Assembly (NCBI GenBank): GCA_905221605.1
Contig: CAJNDS010000652.1
Location: 27,501 to 91,500, forward strand
Reading direction: 5' to 3'
Origin: Symbiodinium natans
Taxonomy: Eukaryota; Sar; Dinophyceae; Suessiales; Symbiodiniaceae
Length of the DNA: 64,000 bases
Shown here: one piece after another, positions 43,855 through 53,200 of the stretch
Numbering within the stretch: the stretch's first letter is position 1
Layout of the letters: each line of letters starts with the position of its first letter
The notes under the pieces: generated by a model
Database searches by the model: none
Told to the model about the DNA's origin: nothing
The model's input: the letters and a program-made list of their open reading frames with translations, nothing else
Made by a program: the position numbers and the translations under genes

Positions 43855-45984
43855 ATGGAGGCTGCCACCGCGGATGAGGCGGACGAGGTCGCCCTCCCAG
43901 CCAACCGAGCCTACGTCGAAGGCCGTTTTTACCCCTACGGCAGCTGGCGGTGCTTCTTCTGCGAAGCCATTAACCCGGTGACCGAGGACCAGTGCCTCAC
44001 CACGCACGCGGGCGGCCCGAATGCGGGCGCCCCGTGCGACGGCCGATGGATCAATGGGATCGACATCGGGTGGTGGGAGGTGGATCCCCAAACCGCGCCG
44101 GAGCAATGGCGGCGGAGGTTTTCTGCCGAAGAGCTTGAAGACCAACAAGCGCGGGCAGATGCCGCGAGGCTCCTCAGCGATGAGGAACTCGCTGAAGCCC
44201 TCCAGGCGGCCGAGGAGGCGCAGGCGGCCGAGCGCGCCAAGAAGCGGGAGCGGCGCCAGGCGGAGAAGGCGGAGCGCGATGATCACATCAGCGAAGCGCT
44301 CCGCATAGCAGGGTGGCAGTGCCCTAACTGCTATGAATGGAACCTTTCATTCAGGCAGCTGTGCTTTAGGTGCAGCACACCCCTCCGCTTGGCAGAGGTC
44401 GTGTCCCGCGGGATCCCGGATCCGCGGCGCGGCGAACAGAGGGACTCGGGCTCCGAGAGCAGCCAAGATGAGCTGGAGTACGAGATCCTTCTGGCCAATC
44501 GCGCGATGGATCAGGAAACGATCCAGCCTCTTCTTAGAAGCAAACACAAGAAGAGGGGCGGCAAGAGACGTCGCGAGGAGGCGACGCACGGCAAGGGCCG
44601 CGACCCTTGGGGTGCTTGGGCAGACGCCCGTGGCAAGGGCCAGGGCAAGCCGAAGGGCAGAGGCAAGTCCGATGCCAAGGGCAAGCCCAAGGGGAGGGGC
44701 AAGTACGCCTGGGGCGCTTTCGCCGCGGGCATTGTTGCCGCGCTCCAACCCCGCCCAAGCACAAGCTGGGTCCCAGCTTTCCCGTGCGGGTCGGCCCGGC
44801 CGCCGCCGAGTGTTCCGCTTCCGCCGCGGACCCCGGGTCGCGGGCTCCTCAATCGGTTGATGCACGCCCTCAACGGGAACATCAACGGCTGGTGGGGCCT
44901 GGCGGCTGCGGCATCGGCGCCGATTGCCTTGCAGTTGCACCGCGGGGTCGTGCATGTCGTCGAGGACTCCATGCACGCGGTTGCAACGGTTTCGGCCGAC
45001 GTTGTTGAGGAAATCGGCCATGGGGCCAGGCGGACCGTGTGGGTCGCCGGAACAGCCATCACTCTCGTGGTAGTGATCTTGTGCGGTGCTGTTCTGTGGT
45101 ACGTGAGTCGTGCCGTTGCCAATCGCATTGCGCATTTGCGACATGGCAACACCGCGGCCCCTGAGGCGCGGCTGTCTCAGCTCCTTGGCTCCGAAGCGAC
45201 GTTTGAGGTCGCGAGCACCAAGAAAGGGGTGACCCATAAGGTTTGGGTGCATCTCAAGGAGGAGACAGCTGCCTGTGGCTGTCGTGCTTACCTGGCAGAA
45301 GGACGCTGCGGGCATTGCGATGCCGCAATGGACACCGCTCGTTCCTTAGGGTTTTTGCACGCGGCCCAGCGAGGCGCGGGTCCTGCGCTCACAGACTCCA
45401 TTCGGAGTACTGCCTCCGATGCCCTAGCTAAGGGTAAGGTGGTGTTGGGTTTGGGGAACAGTGAAGGGTGTTTCTCCCAACTCGCGGCCAAGAGCCGCGG
45501 GCTCTCCTGCTTTCAGGGGCTCGCGGGTCGTGACCTGGCCGCGGCCCCAGCAGATGGAGCGAGCGCAGCCCACGCACATTCCGGCTCCGTGCAACGTGCC
45601 GCCACCGCCACGGTGGCGCGCACGCCAGGCCGGAGGAACAAGGGCCCAGCCCCCGCTAGGAGTTCTCCAGTCAAAGAAGCGGAATTCCTTGCGGGCGGGC
45701 CATACATTCAGGCCGCCCAAACGCTGCTTGGGTCCGGAGCAGCAGAGGATGTGATCTACATCCGGGCTTACAGCTTAGATTGCCCATCCTGCATCGAGGC
45801 AATCGAAGCGTCGCTTGGCAAGGGCGCAAGCGTTCGGATTGTCGCCGACATGGGACAATGCCACCGCACCAAGCTCCAGTGGCAAGCGTTGAAACGCTTG
45901 GCGGCCGCAGGTGCCGAGGTGAAGGTGGGTTGCGGCACATCCTTGCGCGACGCCTATGCTCGCGACGGCCGCGGGCTAAGGTAG
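43855..45984 (+). CDS. RanBP2-finger / SWIM-finger / PLD-superfamily protein (ORF2), C-terminus out of frame
   Basis: 709 codons from ATG 43,855; the frame is also open upstream to 43,561. Domains in order: an RanBP2-like finger W31-x-C33-x2-C36-x3-N40-x6-C47 with a distant C61; an Ala/Glu/Arg-rich probable coiled coil (about 90-150); a canonical RanBP2 finger W154-x-C156-x2-C159-x3-N163-x6-C170-x2-C173; a basic Lys/Gly/Arg-rich segment (229-284); a hydrophobic patch (346-360); a likely membrane helix (394-416, VWVAGTAITLVVVILCGAVL); a SWIM finger C474-x-C476-x8-C485-x-H487; and from about 633 the N-terminal half of a PLD-superfamily domain (VIYIRAYSLDCPSCIEAIEA, then VRIVADMGQ and LAAAGAEVKV). 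The catalytic half continues at 45,983 in the +1 frame after TAG 45,982-45,984. SWIM fingers bind DNA or protein; single-HKD PLD proteins act as dimeric nucleases or phosphodiesterases. The domain calls are from motifs. The role in the element is inference. Confidence 0.7.
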   Translation: MEAATADEADEVALPANRAYVEGRFYPYGSWRCFFCEAINPVTEDQCLTTHAGGPNAGAPCDGRWINGIDIGWWEVDPQTAPEQWRRRFSAEELEDQQARADAARLLSDEELAEALQAAEEAQAAERAKKRERRQAEKAERDDHISEALRIAGWQCPNCYEWNLSFRQLCFRCSTPLRLAEVVSRGIPDPRRGEQRDSGSESSQDELEYEILLANRAMDQETIQPLLRSKHKKRGGKRRREEATHGKGRDPWGAWADARGKGQGKPKGRGKSDAKGKPKGRGKYAWGAFAAGIVAALQPRPSTSWVPAFPCGSARPPPSVPLPPRTPGRGLLNRLMHALNGNINGWWGLAAAASAPIALQLHRGVVHVVEDSMHAVATVSADVVEEIGHGARRTVWVAGTAITLVVVILCGAVLWYVSRAVANRIAHLRHGNTAAPEARLSQLLGSEATFEVASTKKGVTHKVWVHLKEETAACGCRAYLAEGRCGHCDAAMDTARSLGFLHAAQRGAGPALTDSIRSTASDALAKGKVVLGLGNSEGCFSQLAAKSRGLSCFQGLAGRDLAAAPADGASAAHAHSGSVQRAATATVARTPGRRNKGPAPARSSPVKEAEFLAGGPYIQAAQTLLGSGAAEDVIYIRAYSLDCPSCIEAIEASLGKGASVRIVADMGQCHRTKLQWQALKRLAAAGAEVKVGCGTSLRDAYARDGRGLR

Positions 45985-46399
45985 GCACCGGGATCAAGGG
46001 CTGCACCATGCCAAGGCCCTTTGCCTACTGCGGCCTGACGGCGCGGTGGTGCTGATTGGGAGCCTCAATTTTACCACAAGCAGCAAGGCCAATGCGGAGG
46101 CAGGGCTTAAGCTTGAGGTCCCCAAGACGCACCCTGTCGCGCAGTCCTACGTCGAGGATTTCCAGAGGGTGTCGGCTGAGGCATTCTCCCTCGATGAGGC
46201 GGTTGCAAAGCGCCCTCAGTTGGAGCGAGCCAGTAGCTCCAACGTTTGCTGGCAACGCCACTCGCCCCCAACACTGCTCCACAGGGTATCGAGTAGGCTG
46301 CGGCCAGTTGGCGCGGCGTGGTGTATCCACGCATTATCAGAGCCGGCGTTGCAGCACGGCACGCTGCTTCGCCAACCTTTTGCACTTTCTTTTGCGTGA
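45983..46399 (+). CDS. Catalytic half of the PLD domain, +1 frame continuation of ORF2
   Basis: Read from 45,983 this frame gives RHRDQGLHHAKALCLL, then RPDGAVVLIGSLNFTTSSKA. HAK (46,007-46,015) followed by GSLNFTTSSKAN (46,058 onward) is the HxK...GSxN active-site motif of the phospholipase D superfamily; the His would form the phospho-enzyme intermediate. It joins seamlessly to the ORF2 C-terminus if one base is skipped near CTAAGGTAG (45,976-45,984). There is no close ATG at the junction, so it is not an independent gene. The tail after NAEAG runs 100 more residues to a stop at 46,397-46,399. Either a 1-nt indel has broken ORF2 or a +1 frameshift is programmed. Confidence 0.65.
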   Translation, partial: RHRDQGLHHAKALCLLRPDGAVVLIGSLNFTTSSKANAEAGLKLEVPKTHPVAQSYVEDFQRVSAEAFSLDEAVAKRPQLERASSSNVCWQRHSPPTLLHRVSSRLRPVGAAWCIHALSEPALQHGTLLRQPFALSFA

Positions 46400-46979
46400 C
46401 TGCGGGCGAAAAGCCGCGGCAGGTTGAAGCCTGCCCATTTTGCATTCCCCGCACTTTTCTTCTCCGCCCTGCCTGTGGCCCCTCTTGTCGAGGGAGCTCT
46501 TTTGCAGGTGCTGCGGACCGTGTCCTGGTCGCGGCAGCGCTCGCCGAAGCGCGTGCGAGTTGCACTGGCTGCGGCACAAGCAATGTGCGCGGCTCTCGCT
46601 GAGTCCGGTAGCCCGTAGGGTAGTTCTGGATAGGTGAGTAGCCGTAGCCGTAGCTTAGGGCCGGTAGTTTGTACAGTGTACCATTTGTACCATAGCTTTG
46701 CACTAGCAGCAAAGACCTGCCCAGTACTCTGGAGCCTCGCCTGCCAGCACAAAGGTGAGCGCTCGCGACTTGGGGTGGTTTAGGGTCGTAGAGGGCTGCT
46801 GTCGTCGTGCGTCCGTTTGGTAGTGCGGGCTGCCGCCCAAGCCGCATGCCAATGCTCATGATGTGCGGGCTCTACCAGGGTCGCACGCGACGCCCTCGCC
46901 CTACCCCATTGCCGCGTTGCGGAAGTGCTTGACGCACTATGAGCTCTTGGTGAGCCGGAAGCCTCGGCTGAGGGGCGAA
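46400..46979 (+). other. 3' untranslated part of the LTR element, with polypurine-like tract
   Basis: No domain-bearing ORF lies between the PLD tail and the 3' LTR. The last 10 bases before the LTR (GAGGGGCGAA) fit a polypurine tract that would prime plus-strand synthesis. Confidence 0.5.
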
Positions 46980-47266
46980 TGTGAGCAGGTCAAAGCATGC
47001 ATGGCTTGCTTAGTGCTAGTGCAGCGTGTTGTTTTCCTTTGCATGTGTAGTTTTGCAATTCGTAACAATGCCAATGTTTTGGCTCAAGTACCGAGCTTGT
47101 GCCTTTGAGCACGGTAGTTTCGTACAGTAGCTCTTAGGTTTGCTGTGCGGTCCGACCGGACGCACTCAGGCGTAGCTGCACAAGTGAACTCGCGAAGTCG
47201 TAAAACAGCGTGGCCGGACTGTGATTGCATTGGTTTAGTGCAAGTCCAGTGCTGGTCGACTTCACA
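46980..47266 (+). repeat. 3' long terminal repeat (287 bp)
   Basis: TGTGAGCAGG...GACTTCACA. Identical to the 5' LTR except for three small indels. The spliced-leader-like TTTTGGCTCAAG is at 47,077-47,088. (TAG)n resumes immediately after it. Confidence 0.9.
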
Positions 47267-47279
47267 AGTAGTAGTAGTA

Positions 47280-47363
<84 letters not shown>

Positions 47364-47474
47364 CTAGTAGTAGTAGTATAGTTAGTAGTACTTAGTAGTA
47401 GTACTAGTAGTAGATTAGTATAGTATAGTAGTAGTAGTAGTACTAGTAAGTAGTAGTAGTAAGTAGTAGTAGTA

Positions 47475-47506
<32 letters not shown>

Positions 47507-47540
47507 TAGTAGTAGTGTGTAAGTGGTAGTGGTAGTGGTA

Positions 47541-47581
<41 letters not shown>

Positions 47582-47635
47582 CGTCGTAGTCGTAGTTCGT
47601 AGTCCGTAGTCGTAGTCGTAGTCGTAGTAGTAGTA

Positions 47636-47702
<67 letters not shown>

Positions 47703-47905
47703 CAGCAGTGCAGCAGATCGTAGTGTTAGTCGTAGTGGTAAGTAGTAGTAAGTAGAGTAGTAGTAGCGTAGTAGTAGTAGTGGTGTAGCAGTAGTGTTAG
47801 TAGAAGTAGCAGGAGCAGTAGTAGTAGGAGTAGTAGTGTAGAGTAGTAGTAGCAAGCAGTAGGAGCAGTAGTAGCAGTAGTACTAGTAGTAGTAGCAGCA
47901 GGAGC

Positions 47906-47938
<33 letters not shown>

Positions 47939-47970
47939 TAGTAGTAGTTAGTAGTAGTAGTAGTACGCGC
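47267..47970. repeat. (TAG)n microsatellite, right part, degenerate
   Basis: About 700 bp of TAG units interrupted by TATAG, GTG, CGT, CAG and AGG variants. More decayed than the left part. The minus strand gives Leu/Tyr/Thr-rich spurious ORFs. Confidence 0.95.
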
Positions 47971-48351
47971 CAGTGTCCCGCCACGTTTTTTTGGCTGTCA
48001 GGACGAGTTTTTCATCGGCATTTACAGTTTTTTCGCAAGGCATTGATCGATCGAGAGATAGATATAGAGAGCGTTTTACGCTCAAAACTGATTTTTTGCA
48101 GCGTTTTTCGCCTCTCAGTACAACATTACTGCTCAAGGATGTACCAAGCCCGATGTTTTGCACGGTTAACACCATAGCCCCTGCCAAGAACCTTACCAAA
48201 ACGGCCCAAAACAACCGAGACCAAAGGCATGGACGCTTGTGACAGATTTTCTTGTTCCACATCCTTGTGCAGTATGTTGTACAAAAAGGCGAAAACGCTG
48301 TAAAACCAGGTGTTTTGGGCATGGGCGGCAATATGAATGACGTTCTTTTCG

Positions 48352-48556
48352 CCCCCCCCCCCCACCCCCCACCCCCCCCCCCCCCCCCCCCCCCCCACAA
48401 CCCCCCCCCCCCCCCCCCCCCCCCACCCCCCCCCCCCACCCCACACCCCCCACCCACCCCCCCCCCCCCCACCCCACCCCCCCCCCCCCCAACCCCCCCC
48501 CCCCCCCCAACCCCCCCCCCCCCCAACACCACCCCCCCAACCCCCCACCCCCCCCC
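48352..48556. repeat. C/A-only strand: long poly-C tract with scattered A
   Basis: About 200 nt containing only C and occasional A on the plus strand. The G-rich minus strand could form G-quadruplexes, or the C strand i-motifs. Length in the assembly should be treated with caution. Confidence 0.9.
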
Positions 48557-48563
48557 GTGGGTG

Positions 48564-48605
48564 GCTTAAATAGGGTTTATTTGGAAGCTGAGAGTCGTGT
48601 TTTGG
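48564..48605 (+). repeat. Edge repeat of the 48.5-55.2 kb block, left copy
   Basis: GCTTAAATAGGGTTTATTTG, then GAAGCTGAGAGTCGTGTTTT. An inverted copy with few changes is at 55,195-55,241, and a partial direct copy starts at 51,810. Confidence 0.7.
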
Positions 48606-49800
48606 TGTGGTAGATTGTGGTAGATAAAAAGGAAAGGGCATGAGAAAGTAGCGAGAGGAGCTCTTCAATTCCCTTCCTTATCTCCTATGCTCTTTCCTTC
48701 TTTACTGCAACAGGAGAAGACAGGAAAAGAGCTTCCATGCCCCTCTTGTTCTTCCTTTCTTGTGTTTTTGTCATTTAGAGGGGAACAGGAGAAGAGGAGC
48801 GAGAGAGAAGGAGCGGGGAGAGATAACAGGAATCCAATTTCAATGGAATAGCAAAGAAAAGAATAGAAGAGAGATGAATAGAGAAGAGGGAGAGACAAAA
48901 CGAGGCGCTGAGAAGATGGCACTCTTCTTTATCTATCCTATCTCCCTTATCTCCTTTACCTTCCACTGCTAGGCTTTATCATTCAAGTTCCTTTCTTGTG
49001 TTTTATCAGTTTTACGGAAACAGAAGGAGAGAAGGGAACGGGAAGTGAGAGAGTAATTTTCTGGAAGGGTACTGAACAGAAGAGAGGAGACAAGAAACAA
49101 GGAGACGGAGGAACACAACAAGGCGCAAAGAAGATGGCACTCTTCTTTATCTATCATCTCTCCCTTCCTTGTCTCTCCCTTTTCCCTCTATTATTAAAAG
49201 GGACAAGACCTCTTCGCAGATAGGTGCCTTCTCTCTTCTTCAGGAAGCCCCCTTGCCCTTATTTTGCTTGCCTTCTGAAACGACAAGGAAAACAACACAT
49301 AGAAAGAGAGGAAATGGAATGAACCAATAGGCAGTGGAGCTCTTCAATTTCTTTCCATCTCTTTTCTTCTTTTTCATTCTTCATTCAACAAGGAAAAGAA
49401 GCTTCCTTGTGTGTGTTGTTGAGATTTAAAGGAGAACAAGAGAAGAGAAGGGAGAGAGAAAGGAGAGAGGAGAGATCAAAAGGAATGCAACTCTAAATGG
49501 AAGAGCAATGAAAAGAATGGAAGAGAAATGAGGACAGGCGAAATGCAAAAGTCAGGCAAAGAGGAGGCGGTGCTCGTTTTCATCTTTCCTCTGGTTCTTA
49601 TTTTTCTCTTCTCTTGTTCATTTCCGTTAGAACAAACAAAAGGAATAACAATGAACAGGTAAGCAAACCCAGCTGATGCTCATGATTTTTTCCTTTCTCC
49701 CTCTCTCTCTCTCTCCATATATGGGCGATGGAACGGGTGTCCTTGTTGGGCCGTTTTCTGCACCTTCAAGTGAGGAACCTAAGTGTTTTCTTTTGTTCGT
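48578..49800 (+). repeat. Purine-rich duplicated segment, copy 1
   Basis: From TATTTGGAAGCTGAGAG through GAGAAGAGGAGCGAGAGAGA-like sequence to the start of the ~190-bp array. It is almost identical to 51,810-53,200. The second copy carries about 165 extra bp (near 52,195-52,355), which match instead the third relative at 51,020-51,160. This points to recombination between copies. Content is GAGA/GGAA-rich with no supported gene. Confidence 0.8.
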
Positions 49801-50735
49801 TTGAAGACACAGAAAGCGATTAAAAGGGACGTCCATTTTGGATTGGCAGCCAACCCAGCTGATGCTCATGATTTCTCTCTCTCTCCCTATATATGGGCGA
49901 TGGAATGGGTGTCCTTTTTGATCGTTTTCTGCATCTTCAAGCGAGGAAAAGGGACACCCCACAAGAAAGCACTTAGGGTGTCCCTTTTGCTCGTTTGAAG
50001 ACACAGAAAGCGATTAAAAGGGACGTCCATTTTGGATTGGCAGCCAACCCAGCTGATGCTTATGATTTCTCTCTCTCTCTCCCTATATATGGGCGATGGA
50101 ATGGGTGTCCTTTTTGATCGTTTTCTGCATCTTCAAGCGAAGAAAAGGGACACCCCACAAGAAAGCACTTAGGGTGTCCCTTTTGCTCGCTTGAAGACAC
50201 AGCAAGCGATTAAAAGGGACGCCCATTTTGGATTGGCAGCAAACCCAGCTGATGCCTCTCTCTCCCCATATATGGGCGATGGAACGGGTGTCCTTTTTGG
50301 ATCGTTTTCTGCATCTTCAAGCGAAGAAAAGGGACACCGCAAGAAAACACTTAGTAAGGGTGTCCCTTTTGCTCGTTTCAAGACACAGAAAGCGATTTAA
50401 AGGGACGCCCATTTTGGATCGGCAGCAAACCCAGCCGATGCTCATGATTTATCTCTGTCTATATATGGGCGATGGAACGGGTGTCCTTTTTGGATCGTTT
50501 TCTGCGTCTTCAAGCGAAGAAAAGGGACACCACAAGAAAACACTTAGTAAGGGTGCCCCTTTTGCTCATTTCAAGACACAGAAAGCGATTAAAAGGGACG
50601 CCCATTTTGGATCGGCAGCAAACCCAGCTGATGCTCATGATTTATCGATTTATCTCTGTCTATATATGGGCGATGGAACGGGTGTCCTTCCTGATCGTTT
50701 TCTGCATCTTCAAGGGAGAAAGAAGGGCACTACCC
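49660..50735. repeat. ~190-bp tandem repeat array, array 1
   Basis: AAGACACAGAAAGCGATTAA begins units at about 49,804, 49,998, 50,194, 50,380 and 50,573 (periods 186-196). Each unit has a CT run, CCATATATGGGCGATGGAAC, TTTTCTGCATCTTCAAG and a hairpin AAAAGGGACACC...GGTGTCCCTTTT. Frames on both strands stay partly open because several units are near multiples of three. I do not annotate these as genes. Confidence 0.85.
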
Positions 50736-50739
50736 AAGA

Positions 50740-51400
50740 AGGAAAAGTAACATCAGGTATAGGGAGGGAAATTGAAGAGCTCCTCTCTTTACCTAGTCAT
50801 TCCCTTTCCTCTCTTCTTATCTGTTGTTTTCTTCGCTTCAAAAGCAAAATAACGAGAGAGAAGGAGAGAGGAGAGATACAGGGAATCCAATTTCAATAGA
50901 ACAGCAAAGAAAAGAATAGAAGAGAGATGAATAGAGAGGAGGGAGAGACAAACAAGGCGCAGAGAAGATGGCATTCTTCTTTATCTATCCTCCCTCCCTT
51001 CTGTCTCCCTTCCCTCTTTCTTTTCCAGATAAGAACAACTAACGAGGAATAATTATGAAAAGGAGAAGTAAGGAAAGGAGCAGAAGAGATAGGCCGAGAA
51101 GAGGGATATGATGAAGTACGGCAAGGTCCACGCGCAACCTCTGCTTACCCTGCCACTGTTTTATCCTGCAAGTTCCTTTCTTGTTGTTCATCAGTCAAAA
51201 AGTAACAGAAAAAGAGAAGGGAAAGGGAAGTGAGAGAGGAGAGAGAACAAGGATGCCATTTTTCTGGAAGGGTACTGGAAAGAAGAGAAGAGACAGGAAG
51301 CAAGGAGACGGAGTGACAAGTGACAAAATAAAGCGCAAAGCTCTATATATATCATCTCTCCCTTGTCTCTCCCTATTCCCTTCTGATGGGAGGCCCCAGA
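50740..51400. repeat. Purine-rich segment, third diverged copy
   Basis: Contains GAGAGGAGAGATA-CAGGGAATCCA (near 50,866) and GATGAAGTACGGCAAGGTCC (near 51,111). These words are shared with the copies at 48.58 and 51.81 kb but in a rearranged, diverged context. Confidence 0.65.
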
Positions 51401-51499
51401 ACTAAAATATTTAAATCCAGGTATTTGAATAATTTAAATGGGTTTCCAGAGGAACCAATGGATTTGAATAATTAGATTATTTAGATTATTTTGGCGCCT

Positions 51500-51808
51500 C
51501 CTGTGAGCCAAGTCGGTGATGAAGTATGTCCCTTCTCCCCGCGGGCCAAATTTGTGATGAAGTATGTCCCCTCTCCCCGTGGGCCAAATTTGTGATGAAG
51601 CATGTCCCCTCGCCGTAGGCCAGGTCTGTGATCCAGACACCCATCAGCGCGATGAAGTAGGTTCCCTCTCTTTGTGGCCCTGAAGTATGTCCCCTCGCCC
51701 CGTGGGCCATGTTTGTGATCCAGCCCCCCAGCAGCGTGATGAAGTATATCCCCTCTCCCTGTGGGCCAAGTCTGCGATGAAGTATGTCCCTTCTCCCCAC
51801 GATGAAGT
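51500..51808. repeat. ~50-bp tandem repeat (GATGAAGTATGTCCCCTCTC unit)
   Basis: GATGAAGTATGTCCC(C/T)TCTCC, then C-GTGGGCCAAATTTGT, recurs about six times with deletions. The minus-strand frame gives a GEGTYFIT-type repeat protein, which I regard as spurious. Confidence 0.75.
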
Positions 51809-51809
51809 A

Positions 51810-53200
51810 TATTTGGAAGCTGAGAGTCGTGTTTTGGTGTGGTAGATTGTGGTAGATAAAAAGGAAAGGGCATGAGAAAGTAGCGAGAGGAGCTCTTCAA
51901 TTCCCTTCCTTATCTCCTATGCTCTTTCCTTCTTTATTGCAACAGGAGAAGACAGGAAAAGGGCTTCCATGCCCCTCTTGTTCTTCCTTTCTTGTGTTTT
52001 TGTCATTTAGAGGGGAACAGGAGAAGAGGAGCGAGAGAGAAGGAGCGGGGAGAGATAACAGGAATCCAGTTTCAATGGAATAGCAAAGAAAAGAATAGAA
52101 GAGAGATGAATAGAGAAGAGGGAGAGACAAAACGAGGCGCTGAGAAGACGGCACTCTTCTTTATCTATCCTATCTCCCTTATCTCTCCCTTCCCTCTTTC
52201 TTTTCGAAATAAGAACAACTAAAGAGGAAGAATTTATGAAAGGAGAAGAGTAAGGAAAAGAGCAGAAGAGATAGGCCGAGAAGAGGGACATGATGAAGTA
52301 CGGCAAGGTCCAAGCGCAAGGAGTCACCCTCTGCTTTACCTTCCACTGCTTTATCATACAAGTTCCTGTCTTGTGTTTTATCAGTTAAACGGAAACAGAA
52401 GGAGAGAAGGGAAAGGGATGTGAAAGAGGAGAGACAACAAGGAGGCCATTTTAATTTTCTGGAAGGGTACTGAACAGAAGAGAGGAGACAAGAAACAAGG
52501 AGACGGAGGAACACAACAAGGCGCAAAGAAGATGGCACTCTTCTTTGTCTATCATCTCTCCCTTCCTTGTCTCTCCCTTTTCCCTCTATTATTAAAAAGG
52601 ACAAGACCTCTTCGCAGATAGGTGCCCTCTCTCTTCTTCAGGAAGCCCCCTTGCCCTTATTTTGCTTGCCTTCTGAAACGACAAGGAAAACAACACATAG
52701 AAAGAGAGGAAATGGAATGAACCAATAGGCAGTGGAGCTCTTCAATTTCTTTCCATCTCTTTTCTTCTTTTTCATTCTTCATTCAACAAGGAAAAGAAGC
52801 TTCCTTGTGTGTGTTTTTGAGATTTAAAGGAGAACAAGAGAAGAGAAGGGAGAGAGAAAGGAGAGAGGAGAGATCAAAAGGAATGCAACTCTAAATGGAA
52901 GAGCAATGAAAAGAATGGAAGAGAAATGAGGACAGGCGAAATGCAAAAGTCAGGCAAAGAGGAGGCGGTGCTCGTTTTCATCTTTCCTCTGGTTCTTATT
53001 TTTCTCTTCTCTTGTTCATTTCCGTTAGAACAAACAAAAGGAATAACAATGAACAGGTAAGCAAACCCAGCTGATGCTCATGATTTTTTCCTTTCTCCCT
53101 CTCTCTCTCTCTCCATATATGGGCGATGGAACGGGTGTCCTTGTTGGGCCGTTTTCTGCACCTTCAAGTGAGGAACCTAAGTGTTTTCTTTTGTTCGTTT
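51810..53200 (+). repeat. Purine-rich duplicated segment, copy 2
   Basis: Direct repeat of 48,578-49,800, offset 3,232 bp at the left end and about 3,400 bp at the right end because of an internal insertion. Nearly identical base for base elsewhere, so the duplication is recent. Confidence 0.8.

Larger units (their letters stand above)
41157..47266 (+). mobile_element. LTR retroelement encoding Gag-like and SWIM/PLD proteins (no RT/IN found)
   Basis: A 6.1-kb element with direct terminal repeats of 294 and 287 bp that begin TGTGA and end TCACA, the classic TG...CA ends. Its flanks are both (TAG)n; AGTA borders it on both sides, consistent with a 4-bp target duplication, though the repeat makes this ambiguous. 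Behind the 5' LTR comes TTGGGGGCTGTTCTGGG (41,452-41,468), a possible primer-binding site. Before the 3' LTR comes purine-rich GAGGGGCGAA (46,970-46,979), a possible polypurine tract. The internal 5.5 kb is GC-rich, unlike its surroundings, and holds two long plus-strand ORFs. I could not find reverse transcriptase, RNase H, integrase or protease motifs (no YxDD, no HHCC, no D[ST]G in context), so movement would need helper enzymes in trans. The LTRs differ only by three small indels, so the insertion looks recent. Confidence 0.85.

Noticed and set aside
44347-45315. 322-codon minus-strand ORF inside the LTR element
   Set aside because: Antisense shadow of ORF2 in GC-rich sequence; the sense frame carries the zinc fingers and SWIM motif.
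49627-50004. Repeat proteins read from the ~190-bp arrays (both strands)
   Set aside because: Frames exist on both strands of a satellite and are broken irregularly between units; no evidence favours one.
51481-51900. GEGTYFIT-type repeat protein on the minus strand
   Set aside because: Direct translation of the ~50-bp tandem repeat.
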